Shown here: positions 43,845 to 53,670 of the stretch, piece by piece
Numbering within the stretch: position 1 is the stretch's first letter
Layout of the letters: every line of letters begins with the position of its first letter
Assembly: GCA_024691325.1 (NCBI GenBank)
Contig: JAILNR010000011.1
Location: forward strand, 1-64,000
Direction: 5' to 3'
DNA: 64,000 nucleotides
Source: Saccharofermentans sp.
GTDB lineage: Bacteria > Bacillota > Clostridia > Saccharofermentanales > Saccharofermentanaceae
The notes under the pieces: generated by a model
The model's input: the letters and a program-made list of their open reading frames with translations, nothing else
Databases searched by the model: none
Told to the model about the DNA's origin: nothing
Program-made: the position numbers and the translations under genes

Positions 43845-44953
43845 GACTGCCTCTTTAACGCGTTCTTAACAGCCTGAAGATAACTTGTCCCGTTAACATC
43901 ATCAGGCTCAAGGTATGCGCCTTCGCTCCACTCATTCCACGCAGTTATAAACAGGAATTCCTTGCCTTGCTCATTTGATATCTTTATAAGTTCGGTAAGA
44001 TAATCCTCGAACTTGCGCGGCGTCTGACCTTTAATAATACGGGCCTTATTTCCGCGCCTCGGAGTATCATCAAAACCTACGATTCCGCTGTAGAAAGTGT
44101 TCCTGCGCTTGCAGTGTCTTGCCGAATAAAGAATACTCTTCCACTCCTTATCGTAATCGGCAAAACGAAGCCTCGGCTTCTTGTTTATCTTTCTTAAGTA
44201 GATCTCCTCCAAGCCTTTTCGCATAAGCTCGTGAGTGTCGTTGAACTGGAAAGGCTCATAGTAGAAACGGTAGTCGAGGCCGACACCCTTCCACGTGCAC
44301 TTGCTCATGCAGCACACTCCCGGAAAGCCTGCCTCACGGCCAAGTTCATCCCAGTAAGACGCCATCGCCGTAATTATCTCGGGGTCCGCATTCATCCTCA
44401 TGAAGGAGAACACGGGCTTGCCGTCGATCTTTATGTATCTGTCATCCTTAAAAAACGGCAGGAGCCAGTCGAAATGCGCCTTCCACTCATCTTTGCCGCC
44501 ATACTCGAGCTTGGCGAGGATCTCGGGACCGCTTTGCTTCTCACCTTCAAACGATGGAGCCCAGTTGTTACCCTTGACTGCACTCCAGGAACGGATCCAG
44601 GAAGTGTTGTCCCAGATAAACATAAAGTGTGTATCAAGTTCCTTATGGCTCAAGAATATGTTCGCGGGCGTCTCCATAAAATGCTGTTTGGAAGAGAACC
44701 AGTAGTGGTAGATTCCAAAGCCGTATATGCCGTACTCGTTGGCAAGTTTAACCTGGCGTGCGATGTCCTCCGGCTTATCGAGGCTGTAGTAATACCCGTC
44801 AGCAGGAACTCTCGGCTGGTTATGGCCCTCATACTGGGGCTTCGCCTTCCTGACTGCAACCCAGTCCGTGAATCCCTCTCCCCACCACTTGTCGTTCTCG
44901 GGCATGCGGTGATACTGGGGTAAGTAGTTTGCAATTATCTTCGTTGCTGACAT
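43841..44953 (-). CDS. WbsX/GH99-like glycan enzyme
   Basis: A 370-residue protein of the WbsX family, often annotated as a glycosyltransferase in O-antigen clusters but with a fold related to family 99 glycoside hydrolases. Typical are IIANYLPQYHRMPENDKWWG, the YGIYGFGIYHYWFS loop, MFIWDNTSW, and ITAWNEWSEGAYLEPD near the end. No signal peptide is seen, so it acts in the cytoplasm. Whether it transfers or cleaves is unsettled for the family. Confidence 0.82.
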   Translation of the reverse strand: MSATKIIANYLPQYHRMPENDKWWGEGFTDWVAVRKAKPQYEGHNQPRVPADGYYYSLDKPEDIARQVKLANEYGIYGFGIYHYWFSSKQHFMETPANIFLSHKELDTHFMFIWDNTSWIRSWSAVKGNNWAPSFEGEKQSGPEILAKLEYGGKDEWKAHFDWLLPFFKDDRYIKIDGKPVFSFMRMNADPEIITAMASYWDELGREAGFPGVCCMSKCTWKGVGLDYRFYYEPFQFNDTHELMRKGLEEIYLRKINKKPRLRFADYDKEWKSILYSARHCKRRNTFYSGIVGFDDTPRRGNKARIIKGQTPRKFEDYLTELIKISNEQGKEFLFITAWNEWSEGAYLEPDDVNGTSYLQAVKNALKRQS

Positions 44954-44955
44954 GA

Positions 44956-46284
44956 TTATTCTGCCTCAGTCTTATTCATGTAGTACTTATGCGAATCTCT
45001 AAGGTAGATTTGCAGAACGGTGGATACGAGAGCGATATGGACCCAGAAAGGAGGTCTTAATACATTCTGATTAAGCTGCAGGATAACGAACTCGAAGAAA
45101 AGAGCGATGAGCATTGCATAGACAGGCTCACGGTCCTTCTTGTCACCGGGTCTCTTCTTAGCCTTGAGATAACCGCCGACTGTAAGATCCCACATATACT
45201 TAAAGAAGAAGAACGCTCCGAAGATTCCGTATGCCGCAAGTGCCTCAAGCGAGATACACATACTCGCACCGCCGTTGTTCGCAACAGTATAGTTTCTGGC
45301 CTTATACTCGATGATTCCTGCATCGATACCACCCAGGCTGCAGCCTAAGAAGGGACTGTCGAGGAACAGTTTCCACGTGTCGACAAAACCGCTCATTCTC
45401 GCATCGGCGGAGTGTGATGTCGTGCCTCCGATACCAAGTCCGCTTAGATAGTGCATTACAAAATCAACTTCGAACTCGATAGCGATGATAAGGAATATCA
45501 GAGCAATGCCTACCATGATCGGCATAAGCGTAAACAGTATTCTTATAAGTGAGGCTCTCATGTGGATATAGATCCTCAATGACATGAAACCTCTGTACAC
45601 GATATAGACAAGAAGGATAAGTATACCCATTCTGGATGTCGATATTACTACGGCACCGCAGTTAAGCAGAGTCGATATGATGAGGGCGCTCTTTCTCATG
45701 CACTTATAGTTGCGTCGCTCAAGCAGGTAAAGGCAGATGATGGAACCCATGATCATATAAGTCGCGTAGAATGAGGGCTCATATGAGAAGCCGTTACTTC
45801 TGTGAAGATCGTTGTACTGGGTAACAAAGAAATTGATGCCGACAAACTGGAGCGCGAACTGTACGAAGCCCACGACAGCAAGTGCATTAAAGCACATGAT
45901 GTACTTTCTAACGATTGAATGAACACTCTCCTGCTTGCTCAAAAAGTAAGTAAACGCAAGCACCTGTATACAGTCGAATATAAGCCAGAGATCGTATCCG
46001 ACGGCATTGAAGATGGTCTTGGAATTAAAGATACATATCGTGTTAAAAACGATTACTATCAACAGATTATAGTACGGCGTCAGGATCTTAACATTTCCGA
46101 ATTTAATGATCCTTAAAAGGAACAGGAACATGACGGACATTGAGACGAGCTGGGATATTCTTACCGTAAGTCCCGCGACTTCAAAAGCAAGAACGATATC
46201 GCATGATGCGATCAATATGCTTATCCAGATAAGCGTATTGATTATCGAAGAGCCCTTGTTCATCCTTACCAGTGTGAGATTCAT
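44956..46284 (-). CDS. O-antigen polymerase/ligase-like membrane protein (Wzy candidate)
   Basis: A 442-residue membrane protein with 10-12 helices. The large outside loop between late helices contains RMSGFVDTWKLFLDSPFLGCSLGG, the pattern of the Wzy/WaaL polymerase-ligase fold. Its likely task is joining flipped repeat units on the outer face. A second candidate lies at 49039, so one may polymerise and the other ligate or act on another glycan. Confidence 0.75.
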   Translation of the reverse strand: MNLTLVRMNKGSSIINTLIWISILIASCDIVLAFEVAGLTVRISQLVSMSVMFLFLLRIIKFGNVKILTPYYNLLIVIVFNTICIFNSKTIFNAVGYDLWLIFDCIQVLAFTYFLSKQESVHSIVRKYIMCFNALAVVGFVQFALQFVGINFFVTQYNDLHRSNGFSYEPSFYATYMIMGSIICLYLLERRNYKCMRKSALIISTLLNCGAVVISTSRMGILILLVYIVYRGFMSLRIYIHMRASLIRILFTLMPIMVGIALIFLIIAIEFEVDFVMHYLSGLGIGGTTSHSADARMSGFVDTWKLFLDSPFLGCSLGGIDAGIIEYKARNYTVANNGGASMCISLEALAAYGIFGAFFFFKYMWDLTVGGYLKAKKRPGDKKDREPVYAMLIALFFEFVILQLNQNVLRPPFWVHIALVSTVLQIYLRDSHKYYMNKTEAE

Positions 46285-46285
46285 A

Positions 46286-47434
46286 TTACAGAGCCTCCAC
46301 CAGTTTCTTTATGTTCTCTTTGAATGAAGCAAAAGTAAAATTCTCTGCCACACGTTCCCTTGCAGCCTTACCGTACTTAGAGGAAAGCTCCCTGTCATCA
46401 GCAAGCTTTATCAAAGCCTCGGCATACGCCTTGCTGTCAGAATTCGGGCACTCGATTCCCGTTACCTTGTCAGGGCTTACGTAATTAACACCTGATCCTT
46501 CGATGGTGAATGTAACCGCGGGGTGACCGAAGTACATTCCCTCGGCAAGAGCCAGACCGAACGCCTCGTTCTTGGTGATAGAAGGGAAACAGAAAATATC
46601 GCACGACAGAAGTCTTGCGCGAAGCTCGGCATCGCTTACAAGGCCCAAGAACTGAACCTTCTTGTCTCCTGCCGCCTGTGCCTTAAGCTCATCCGTAAGC
46701 GGTCCTTTGCCCGTTATTCCGATAATGAACCTGTCATCGAGATGCCTGGACGCTTCGATGAGATACTTGAAGCCCTTGTACTCGACATGGCGTCCGACTG
46801 CAAGACAGAGGATCTTTCCTTCGTTTTCTTCTCTTATCTTCCTTGCAAGATCCTCAACCTCGGAATCGACCACGAGTCTGTTCTCATCAATACAATTGGG
46901 AACGACCACACATTTGTCACGTGCCGAAGAAAGCCACTCGCTTCCCTCAACATAGTTGGGGCTGGTTGCAACGATCTTATCCGATCTTGCGATAAGTCTT
47001 TTGTTCTGGCCTTTAAAGAAAGTGCGCAGTACCTTCTGCTTAACGATATCGAGGTGCCAGTAGTTGATAAGCTTAACCTCAGGATACTTCTTAAGCATCT
47101 TAAGAAGATAGTGCGTTCCAAACGGATTGGGATAGTGCAAAACCACGACATCCGGCCTAAACTCCTCGAAAGCAGCCTTAAGCCTCTTCCCGTAAGTTAA
47201 GGAAAGAGACTGCGAAGATATCTTTGCAAAGCATCTGCAGCGGATAACACCTACGCCGTCAACGCTGTCACGGGAGTCAACAGACTCCTTCGGCTGCTCG
47301 TGATCGAACGCGAACACCAACTGCTCGCATCCGGGCAACTCCTTCAAAGACAGAACAACGTCACGCGCAATCTGTTCCGTTCCCCCCGAGAAGGGATAGT
47401 AATACTTGGATATATGTAAGACCTTAAGTCCCAT
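46286..47434 (-). CDS. GT4 glycosyltransferase
   Basis: A 382-residue GT-B enzyme. N-terminal ISKYYYPFSGGTEQIARDV binds acceptor and phosphates; the C-terminal half has LAVGRHVEYKGFKYLIEA and SCDIFCFPSITKNEAFGLALAEGM, the family 4 E-x7-E site. It probably adds an early sugar to the lipid-linked unit, being close to the initiating transferase in the transcript. One base separates it from the Wzy candidate. Confidence 0.87.
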   Translation of the reverse strand: MGLKVLHISKYYYPFSGGTEQIARDVVLSLKELPGCEQLVFAFDHEQPKESVDSRDSVDGVGVIRCRCFAKISSQSLSLTYGKRLKAAFEEFRPDVVVLHYPNPFGTHYLLKMLKKYPEVKLINYWHLDIVKQKVLRTFFKGQNKRLIARSDKIVATSPNYVEGSEWLSSARDKCVVVPNCIDENRLVVDSEVEDLARKIREENEGKILCLAVGRHVEYKGFKYLIEASRHLDDRFIIGITGKGPLTDELKAQAAGDKKVQFLGLVSDAELRARLLSCDIFCFPSITKNEAFGLALAEGMYFGHPAVTFTIEGSGVNYVSPDKVTGIECPNSDSKAYAEALIKLADDRELSSKYGKAARERVAENFTFASFKENIKKLVEAL

Positions 47435-47438
47435 GTTA

Positions 47439-49019
47439 TCAGTCTGCGATGTAACCTGTGATCGGCTTATTAGCGAGCATTATGAGCTTGATCTGCTCTT
47501 TAATGTCCTCGAACTTGGTCTCGCCGTATCTTACCTCGAGGATAACGCTGTCTACCTCAGGAAGAAGCTTTCTTGCCTGGGGATCGGTTATAAGGTTAGG
47601 TGCATTATAGATCTTAATGTCCTTGATCTTATCCTTAAGACTCTTAACGGCATCACCTGTACCAAGTACAAGGATCGACTTAACATCCGAGCCGTAAACC
47701 GCGAGGTTTGCTGCTGCAGCCTCTGCCGCATCAACATCACCGTCATTCAATCTGCCGACTCTTCTTAACCACTTGTCAAACTTGCCGGAGTGCTTGTAAA
47801 GAGCCTTCTCTCCGTCAGTATGTGAACCCAGATCGAAAAGCGTAAATCTGTTTACGAGCTGTGACTTTGTAAGTGCAATACTGCTCAGGATGTACTTGAT
47901 GATGAGGATAAGTGCGTAGAAAAGGAAAGATGCAACAACACCCAAAGCACCGAACTTAACAGCAGACTTTGCAGCCTCAACGGGCACATTAGGCATCTCA
48001 TGCATTGTGTTAACGATGATGTCGCCATGCTGCTTCTGAAGATTCTTAAGGCTCTTGATGTACATCTCAAGATTCTCCTGAAGATCTACGAGTTCCTCAG
48101 ATGTCTGTGTCTGAAGATTCTGGATCTTATCATCATGGAGCATATTGAAGAAGTAGTTAACGGTTGTTGTCTCGTTGGGGAACATCGATTCTGATGTTGC
48201 ATCCCTGTAAACATCTACTTCCTGTACAACTCTTTCAAGAAGGTCAAGTGCGTCCTGTGCGGAGACACCTACAACCTTTATGATGATGAGCGCAACTCTG
48301 TCACTGTTGATATCAGTTGCGATCGAGAAATTAACGTCTGTGCTTACATTCGTATCAAGTCCGGAACCGGAAGAAGTGGATACGCTTGTTGCACCTTCGG
48401 AATTACCGAATGTTATATCGGAAACCGTAACAGCTTCCTTAAGATACTTGGGATCAACACCAATCTCCTGTGCGTACTCATCGAGGTAGTTACCATTCTT
48501 AAGGTAATCAACATAAGAAGCTGCGATTACACTTGCTGAATTGGCAGGAGCTCCCTCGGGTACTGTGATCATGATATCTGCTTCCGCAGTCGGAACGGAC
48601 TGGGGATCGACTCTCATGAGAATGGAATCGTTATAGTAGTCAGTCATTGACATGAGGTCACGTCTGCTCTGAGAGATGATATCGTTCAAGTTGTTGATAC
48701 TGTCCAAAGTGGCAACCTGCTCAAGGATCAGCTGCTCCTCATCTGTAAGGATCTCGTCCTCGGGAAGCTCGATACCGTTCTTCAAAGCGTAGTTTGTGTT
48801 AGCCTGCTTGGCAAGAAGTGCTGCAGGATCATCAAGGTATTCCTGATAAGCGTAAGCAAGGTTGGAAGTTCTGATAGCTTCCTTTGCTCCCATTACACCG
48901 CCTAAGCCTATACCGACGATAAGCACCAGTGCGAGTGCCTTCCTCCAGTGAAGGAAGCAGTATGTCAGCATGTCCTTGATATTTATCTCGGTCTCGTCTT
49001 CGTTGATGATGTAATTCAT
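47439..49019 (-). CDS. Wzz-like chain-length regulator with degenerate kinase-like domain
   Basis: A 526-residue membrane protein. The first helix (about residues 31-49) follows a short cytoplasmic start with the Wzz-like pattern INIKDMLTYCFLHWRKAL. A long outside region is rich in helices and acidic residues. The second helix is near 357-378. The tail of about 120 residues (KSILVLGTGDAVKSL, then DSVILEVRYGETKFEDI and PITGYIAD) looks like the core of a BY-kinase but lacks Walker A and a clear Walker B. Such proteins set glycan length or couple polymerase to export. No separate tyrosine kinase gene is visible. Confidence 0.75.
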   Translation of the reverse strand: MNYIINEDETEINIKDMLTYCFLHWRKALALVLIVGIGLGGVMGAKEAIRTSNLAYAYQEYLDDPAALLAKQANTNYALKNGIELPEDEILTDEEQLILEQVATLDSINNLNDIISQSRRDLMSMTDYYNDSILMRVDPQSVPTAEADIMITVPEGAPANSASVIAASYVDYLKNGNYLDEYAQEIGVDPKYLKEAVTVSDITFGNSEGATSVSTSSGSGLDTNVSTDVNFSIATDINSDRVALIIIKVVGVSAQDALDLLERVVQEVDVYRDATSESMFPNETTTVNYFFNMLHDDKIQNLQTQTSEELVDLQENLEMYIKSLKNLQKQHGDIIVNTMHEMPNVPVEAAKSAVKFGALGVVASFLFYALILIIKYILSSIALTKSQLVNRFTLFDLGSHTDGEKALYKHSGKFDKWLRRVGRLNDGDVDAAEAAAANLAVYGSDVKSILVLGTGDAVKSLKDKIKDIKIYNAPNLITDPQARKLLPEVDSVILEVRYGETKFEDIKEQIKLIMLANKPITGYIAD

Positions 49020-49038
49020 GTGTTTCCTCCAAAGGGGG

Positions 49039-50265
49039 TTAAGTAGTCTTTGCCATTATATCATTCTTATTATTTATATATATAGGGGCGCCGGAATGTA
49101 AAATCGTTGAAATATCGGCCGTAAGCAGCAACAAAGTTATGTTATATGATAGTTCGAGCATGTGGTGCTCGATCATGAAAGTCATAGTGATTATCCCGAC
49201 AAATATCATGCCGTACAGCATATCCTTCCTTATAAGCCTTATTCCGATCAGGGCATATGCAACAAAAAGTACAGCAAGAAGTATTATGCCGTACTTGAAC
49301 AGATACTTGATATAAGCCGAATCGTAGAACACATACGCATAGTTTCTTACACCGCCGTTAGCGTTACCGTTCTCGGCGAAGTTCGGATTGCCCAGAAACT
49401 TAAACCCGTAAAGGCCCATACCTATCTTTCCCAGACTTAATCTGTAACTCATCTTGGCATCAAGAGAATACATAAAGGGCTTCGTCTCATCATAAATATA
49501 TGTGACCACGAGGATGGCAGCTGCACAAAGAGGCATAAATGCGCTTACAAGTACAGCTTTTATCTTCTTACCGATCTTAAGCGGCCTGAACTTGCAAAGT
49601 TTACATATGAGGACCACCGCGAGCATGATCCCGGCACTTATCATGTCAACTCGTGCGCTCGTGAAAATGAATACGGCAAATAAAGCCGCACCGGCACCGA
49701 TGATCTCCACATAAGTGATGCGCTTCCACCTCAGAATAAAATACGTAACCGCAAGATAGAAAATGTGTGCAAAGCAGTCCGTCGGATAGATAATTCCGAA
49801 CGAATGCCTGACGCTCTCATTAATGCCGTAATTTGTATTAAAGACATAGTCAGGGATAATTCCCGTACGTGAGCAGATAAACGCTGTAAAACTTATAAGA
49901 ACGCCGATATACACATACAGGACACCTATCCTCTTGAATGACACGCACGACGCTGCGCATGTGATCAAGCCCGCATCGAGCACAAAAGTGTCACCGCGGC
50001 TTACGGCAAAGAATATACCCAGTCCCACAAAAACGGAGAACACAGTTATGACCGGTATACCGAGTTCATCTTTAAACACATACATACGGTAAACAGCGCA
50101 TGCCATAAGCACGCCTCTTAACACGCTGTAGTACTCACCCTGGATATTAAGTTCAAATGTCGTCGTCTGAAGGTAGAAGAATATCACATAGAAAGAAAAG
50201 GCCGTGAGGAATAAAGCCTCCGTTAATACCTTTCCGTCCGTGATAAGTTTCTTTGCTGTCGTCAC
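49039..50265 (-). CDS. Polymerase-like multispanning membrane protein
   Basis: A 408-residue protein with about 10-12 helices. The pattern (many short N-terminal helices, then an outer loop with YSLDAKMSYRLSLGKIGMGLYG, then terminal helices) is like EPS/capsule polymerases of Gram-positive clusters. It has no match I recognise with certainty. It sits second in the transcript, overlapping the initiating transferase by 4 bases. Confidence 0.6.
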   Translation of the reverse strand: MTTAKKLITDGKVLTEALFLTAFSFYVIFFYLQTTTFELNIQGEYYSVLRGVLMACAVYRMYVFKDELGIPVITVFSVFVGLGIFFAVSRGDTFVLDAGLITCAASCVSFKRIGVLYVYIGVLISFTAFICSRTGIIPDYVFNTNYGINESVRHSFGIIYPTDCFAHIFYLAVTYFILRWKRITYVEIIGAGAALFAVFIFTSARVDMISAGIMLAVVLICKLCKFRPLKIGKKIKAVLVSAFMPLCAAAILVVTYIYDETKPFMYSLDAKMSYRLSLGKIGMGLYGFKFLGNPNFAENGNANGGVRNYAYVFYDSAYIKYLFKYGIILLAVLFVAYALIGIRLIRKDMLYGMIFVGIITMTFMIEHHMLELSYNITLLLLTADISTILHSGAPIYINNKNDIMAKTT

Positions 50266-51680
50266 TTCGATCCCTTCATACCGAATACGGTACCGATGGT
50301 CTTGACGAATATCTTGATATCAAGACCGATGCTGAAGTTTCTTATGTATTCATTATCAAGTCTTACGATCTCTTCAAAATCCTTGATATCGGATCTGCCC
50401 GACACCTGCCACATTCCCGTAAGTCCGGGCTTCATGGCAAGACGGCTCATGTGATGTCTCTTATAGTTCTCATACTCATCGAGCGTGGGAGGTCTTGTTC
50501 CTATCAGGGACATATCACCCTTCAGAATATTCCAGAACTGGGGGAACTCATCTATGCTCGCCTTACGCATAAACTTTCCTGCCGGGAATATTCTCGGGTC
50601 ATTCTCCATCTTGAACATGAGACCTTTCATCTCGTTCTGGCTCATAAGTTCCTTCTTGCGTTCCTCGGCATCAACATACATGGAACGGAATTTATACATC
50701 GTAAAGAGCTTACCGTTCTTACCTACTCGGGTCTGCTTGAAGAAAACGGGACCCGGTGCCTGTATCTTGATGACAGGAATAAGTACGAGCGTAAGTATTG
50801 CCGTTACCGCCATTCCTATGATAGAGAACAGGATATCAAATACTCTCTTAACAAGAAGCTCACCCATCGTAGCCTTGCTTATAGTCGATGTGATGACAGT
50901 ATAGTTGCCGATCTGATTGATCGATGCATTGACCATATTCGGTGTCTCGAGATTCATTGCTCTGTGTACGGTGATACCCATGTTAATGAATGTGGTCGCA
51001 AGACGTCCGCCTGTCTTCGTCAGCATAAACACATCGTTTATAGGATTCTCTTTAACGTAATCGAGCATATCCTTTTGCTTGATTACAGGTATACCCATGT
51101 ACTCCGTGCCCTGATATGCATCAGTAAAGATGATTCCCTTGAAGTGGTAAAAACCGCTGTTGTTCTTAATCAGAGTGGTTATAAATTCCTCTGCCGTGTC
51201 AGTCTGCATTACAAGCAAAACACCGGCCGATTCCGAACCATCCATAAACTTTATCCTCAGGATAAGTTTCCTGAAGGTTCTGAACATCATCATTATCGCG
51301 ATATCGAATATGAAGAAATATCCGATCATAAGTCGCGAATAGATAGCTGAAGTCTTGATAACATACAGGAACGCGAAGAGCGTAAAGAGCATCTCCACAT
51401 TCAGTATGAATACGCTCCATCCTTCCACGATATGTCCACGCTTTACGATACCGGTATGAGGCCCCGTGAAAAGCATGAATACTATATACGACAAGAGCAG
51501 GACAACATTAACTATCCTGAAAGCGCGCGACGCCTCCGAATTACCGTCAGAAAAAATCGTCAGAAACTCTGCGATCCCGAACCTGGTAATGATCGCAAGC
51601 AAAAAGGAGACCTCAATGCTTATGAGATCAAGCAGTATAAAATCTATATGCTTTACTCTTGAATCGGATTTGGCGTCCAT
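50262..51680 (-). CDS. Initiating undecaprenyl-phosphate sugar-1-phosphate transferase (WbaP-like)
   Basis: A 472-residue polyprenyl glycosylphosphotransferase. The first half has about four or five helices and a CoA-binding-like regulatory domain. The catalytic half begins VKRVFDILFSIIGMAVTAIL and shows FFKQTRVGKNGKLFTMYKFRSM, RKASIDEFPQFWNILKGDMSL and PGLTGMWQVSGRS. It starts the repeat unit by placing a sugar-1-phosphate on undecaprenyl phosphate. It is the first gene of the glycan cluster and begins 10 bases after the cyclophilin stop. Confidence 0.93.
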   Translation of the reverse strand: MDAKSDSRVKHIDFILLDLISIEVSFLLAIITRFGIAEFLTIFSDGNSEASRAFRIVNVVLLLSYIVFMLFTGPHTGIVKRGHIVEGWSVFILNVEMLFTLFAFLYVIKTSAIYSRLMIGYFFIFDIAIMMMFRTFRKLILRIKFMDGSESAGVLLVMQTDTAEEFITTLIKNNSGFYHFKGIIFTDAYQGTEYMGIPVIKQKDMLDYVKENPINDVFMLTKTGGRLATTFINMGITVHRAMNLETPNMVNASINQIGNYTVITSTISKATMGELLVKRVFDILFSIIGMAVTAILTLVLIPVIKIQAPGPVFFKQTRVGKNGKLFTMYKFRSMYVDAEERKKELMSQNEMKGLMFKMENDPRIFPAGKFMRKASIDEFPQFWNILKGDMSLIGTRPPTLDEYENYKRHHMSRLAMKPGLTGMWQVSGRSDIKDFEEIVRLDNEYIRNFSIGLDIKIFVKTIGTVFGMKGSK

Positions 51681-51690
51681 CCGTTAAAAT

Positions 51691-52176
51691 TTACACCTCT
51701 ACGGACATGATCTCGATTACAACGGGCTCGAGGGGCTTGTCATTGTAGTCGGTCTTAACAGAAGCAATCTTATCTACTACTTCGATTCCTTCAAAAACCT
51801 TTCCGAAAGCTGCATACTCGCCGTCAAGGTGAGGTGCATCCTCATGCATGATGAAGAACTGTGATCCTGCAGAATCAGGCAGCATGGATCTTGCCATGGA
51901 CAATACGCCTCTGCTGTGGTTCAAGGTGTTCATGAAACCGTTAGAAGCGAACTCACCCTTAATTGAATATCCGGGACCACCCATACCGGTTCCCTCGGGA
52001 TCTCCGCCCTGGATCATGAAGCCCGGGATTATTCTGTGGAATGTAAGCCCGTTATAGAAACCGGAACTTGCAAGCTTGATAAAGTTCTCAACTGTAATAG
52101 GAGCGATCTGGGGATAAAGCTCAGCCTTGATATCGCCCATTCCCTTGATCTTGATTGTTACGATAGGATTTGCCAT
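51691..52176 (-). CDS. Cyclophilin-type peptidyl-prolyl cis-trans isomerase
   Basis: A 161-residue single-domain cyclophilin without signal peptide, so cytoplasmic. The active-site pattern includes FHRIIPGFMIQGGDP (catalytic Arg) and GSQFFIMHEDAPHLDGEYAAFG. It assists folding by turning proline bonds. It lies 12 bases after pncB and 10 bases before the first glycan gene, so it bridges a metabolic unit and the cluster. Confidence 0.93.
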   Translation of the reverse strand: MANPIVTIKIKGMGDIKAELYPQIAPITVENFIKLASSGFYNGLTFHRIIPGFMIQGGDPEGTGMGGPGYSIKGEFASNGFMNTLNHSRGVLSMARSMLPDSAGSQFFIMHEDAPHLDGEYAAFGKVFEGIEVVDKIASVKTDYNDKPLEPVVIEIMSVEV

Positions 52177-52188
52177 TATTCTTACCTC

Positions 52189-53646
52189 TTATCTGGTTTT
52201 TCTGTATCCTCTTAAAATGTCATCTCTGATCTTCCAAAGTTCTGGTGACAGATCAACATAATAATTATGAGGATTCTCGAATCTCTTTACGGAATCCCAA
52301 AGAGTATCGAGCTGCTTTGTGCAGTAATTTCTTATCTCGCTTATAGTGGGCACATTATAGACCAACTCACCGTGTCTGAAAACCTCTACAAGGATCTTCT
52401 TTGCAGTGTAATTAGTTAATGTCTTTGCCTTCCATGTCTCAACGGGGTCAAAGATCTCATAAGGCTCGCCTTCAGGTATCTTCTCGCCCTTTACAAACAG
52501 GACATCAGCCAAAGCCTTGCCTGTCTCATTATCATAGAATCTTACGATTTCTTTATCGCAAGGTGTTGTTACCTTTGCTGTTGTCTCCGATATCTTCATC
52601 TTCGGGATAACATTACCGTTCTCATCCTCTACGGCAGCAATCTTATAAACCCCTCCGAAAACAGGCTCAGCCTTGGATGTGATGAGTCTCTCGCCCACAC
52701 CGAAGGAATCGATGCACGCGCCCTGCGAGATCAGGTCTCTTATCAGGTACTCGTCAAGAGCATTGGAGACTGTGATCTTACAGTCGGTAAGGCCGGCCTC
52801 ATCAAGCATCTTTCTTGCTTTCTGAGTCATATATGTAAGGTCGCCGGAATCGATTCTGATACCCAGAAGCCTCTTGCCCATCGGCTCGAGCACCTCATGT
52901 GCACATCTGATCGCATTCGGAATACCTGACTTTAAAACATCATATGTATCAACAAGCAAAAGACACTTATCGGGATATGACTCGGCGTAAGCCTTAAAAG
53001 CTTCAAACTCATCGTCGTAGAGCATTACCCAGGAATGCGCCATAGTTCCGGACAAAGGTATATCAAACTGCTGTCCGCAGATAGTACAGGAAGTTCCTGC
53101 CGCACCTGCGATATAAGCAGCACGTGCACCGAGAACGGAAGCATCAAATCCCTGTGCTCTTCTTGCACCAAACTCCATGATAGGTCTGCCCTCTGCAGCG
53201 CGGACTATTCTTGCAGTCTTGGTTGCGATCAATGTCTGGTGATTTATTGTACAAAGAAGTGCAGTCTCGAGAAGCTGTGCCTGCAATGCAGGTCCTCTTA
53301 CCTTGATAAGAGGTTCTCTCGGGAATATCGGGGTTCCTTCGGGAACGGCCCAGACATCACATGTGAACTTGAAATTTCTCAAATACTCTATGAACTTGCC
53401 ATCAAATCCATAGCCGCTGAGGAACTTAAGGTCTTCTTCGGTAAAATGCAGATTGGAAAGATAATCGATAACCTGCTCGAGTCCGGCCATAATAGCATAT
53501 CCGCCCTGCTCCGGAACATTTCTGAAGAAAGCGTCGAAATACACAATCTTCTCAGCTTTACCGTCATCAAGATAACCCTTGCCCATGGTAAGCTCATAAA
53601 AATCCGTCAACATCGTCATGTTGGTTCTATTGTTCCAGACTTCCAT
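52189..53646 (-). CDS. pncB: Nicotinate phosphoribosyltransferase
   Basis: A 485-residue enzyme that makes nicotinate mononucleotide from nicotinate and PRPP in NAD salvage. It shows MLTDFYELTMGKGYL at the start, EFGARRAQGFDASVLGARAAYIAG with the autophosphorylation-region residues, and VDTYDVLKSGIPNA and GIRIDSGDLTYM for the phosphoribosyl site. Length fits the long bacterial form. AAGGAGGT lies 5 bases before the ATG. It follows a terminator, so it heads its own unit, which may run on into the glycan cluster. Confidence 0.93.
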   Translation of the reverse strand: MEVWNNRTNMTMLTDFYELTMGKGYLDDGKAEKIVYFDAFFRNVPEQGGYAIMAGLEQVIDYLSNLHFTEEDLKFLSGYGFDGKFIEYLRNFKFTCDVWAVPEGTPIFPREPLIKVRGPALQAQLLETALLCTINHQTLIATKTARIVRAAEGRPIMEFGARRAQGFDASVLGARAAYIAGAAGTSCTICGQQFDIPLSGTMAHSWVMLYDDEFEAFKAYAESYPDKCLLLVDTYDVLKSGIPNAIRCAHEVLEPMGKRLLGIRIDSGDLTYMTQKARKMLDEAGLTDCKITVSNALDEYLIRDLISQGACIDSFGVGERLITSKAEPVFGGVYKIAAVEDENGNVIPKMKISETTAKVTTPCDKEIVRFYDNETGKALADVLFVKGEKIPEGEPYEIFDPVETWKAKTLTNYTAKKILVEVFRHGELVYNVPTISEIRNYCTKQLDTLWDSVKRFENPHNYYVDLSPELWKIRDDILRGYRKTR

Positions 53647-53670
53647 ACCCGACCTCCTTGAATGCTCATA

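Noticed and set aside
44231-44923. Plus-strand ORF of 230 codons
   Set aside because: Lies wholly inside the WbsX gene on the other strand, which has clear family motifs; no ribosome site or domain in the shadow ORF.
50253-51350. Plus-strand ORF of 365 codons
   Set aside because: Antisense to the initiating sugar transferase, whose catalytic motifs are plain; the ORF is rich in His, Cys and Arg as expected of a shadow.
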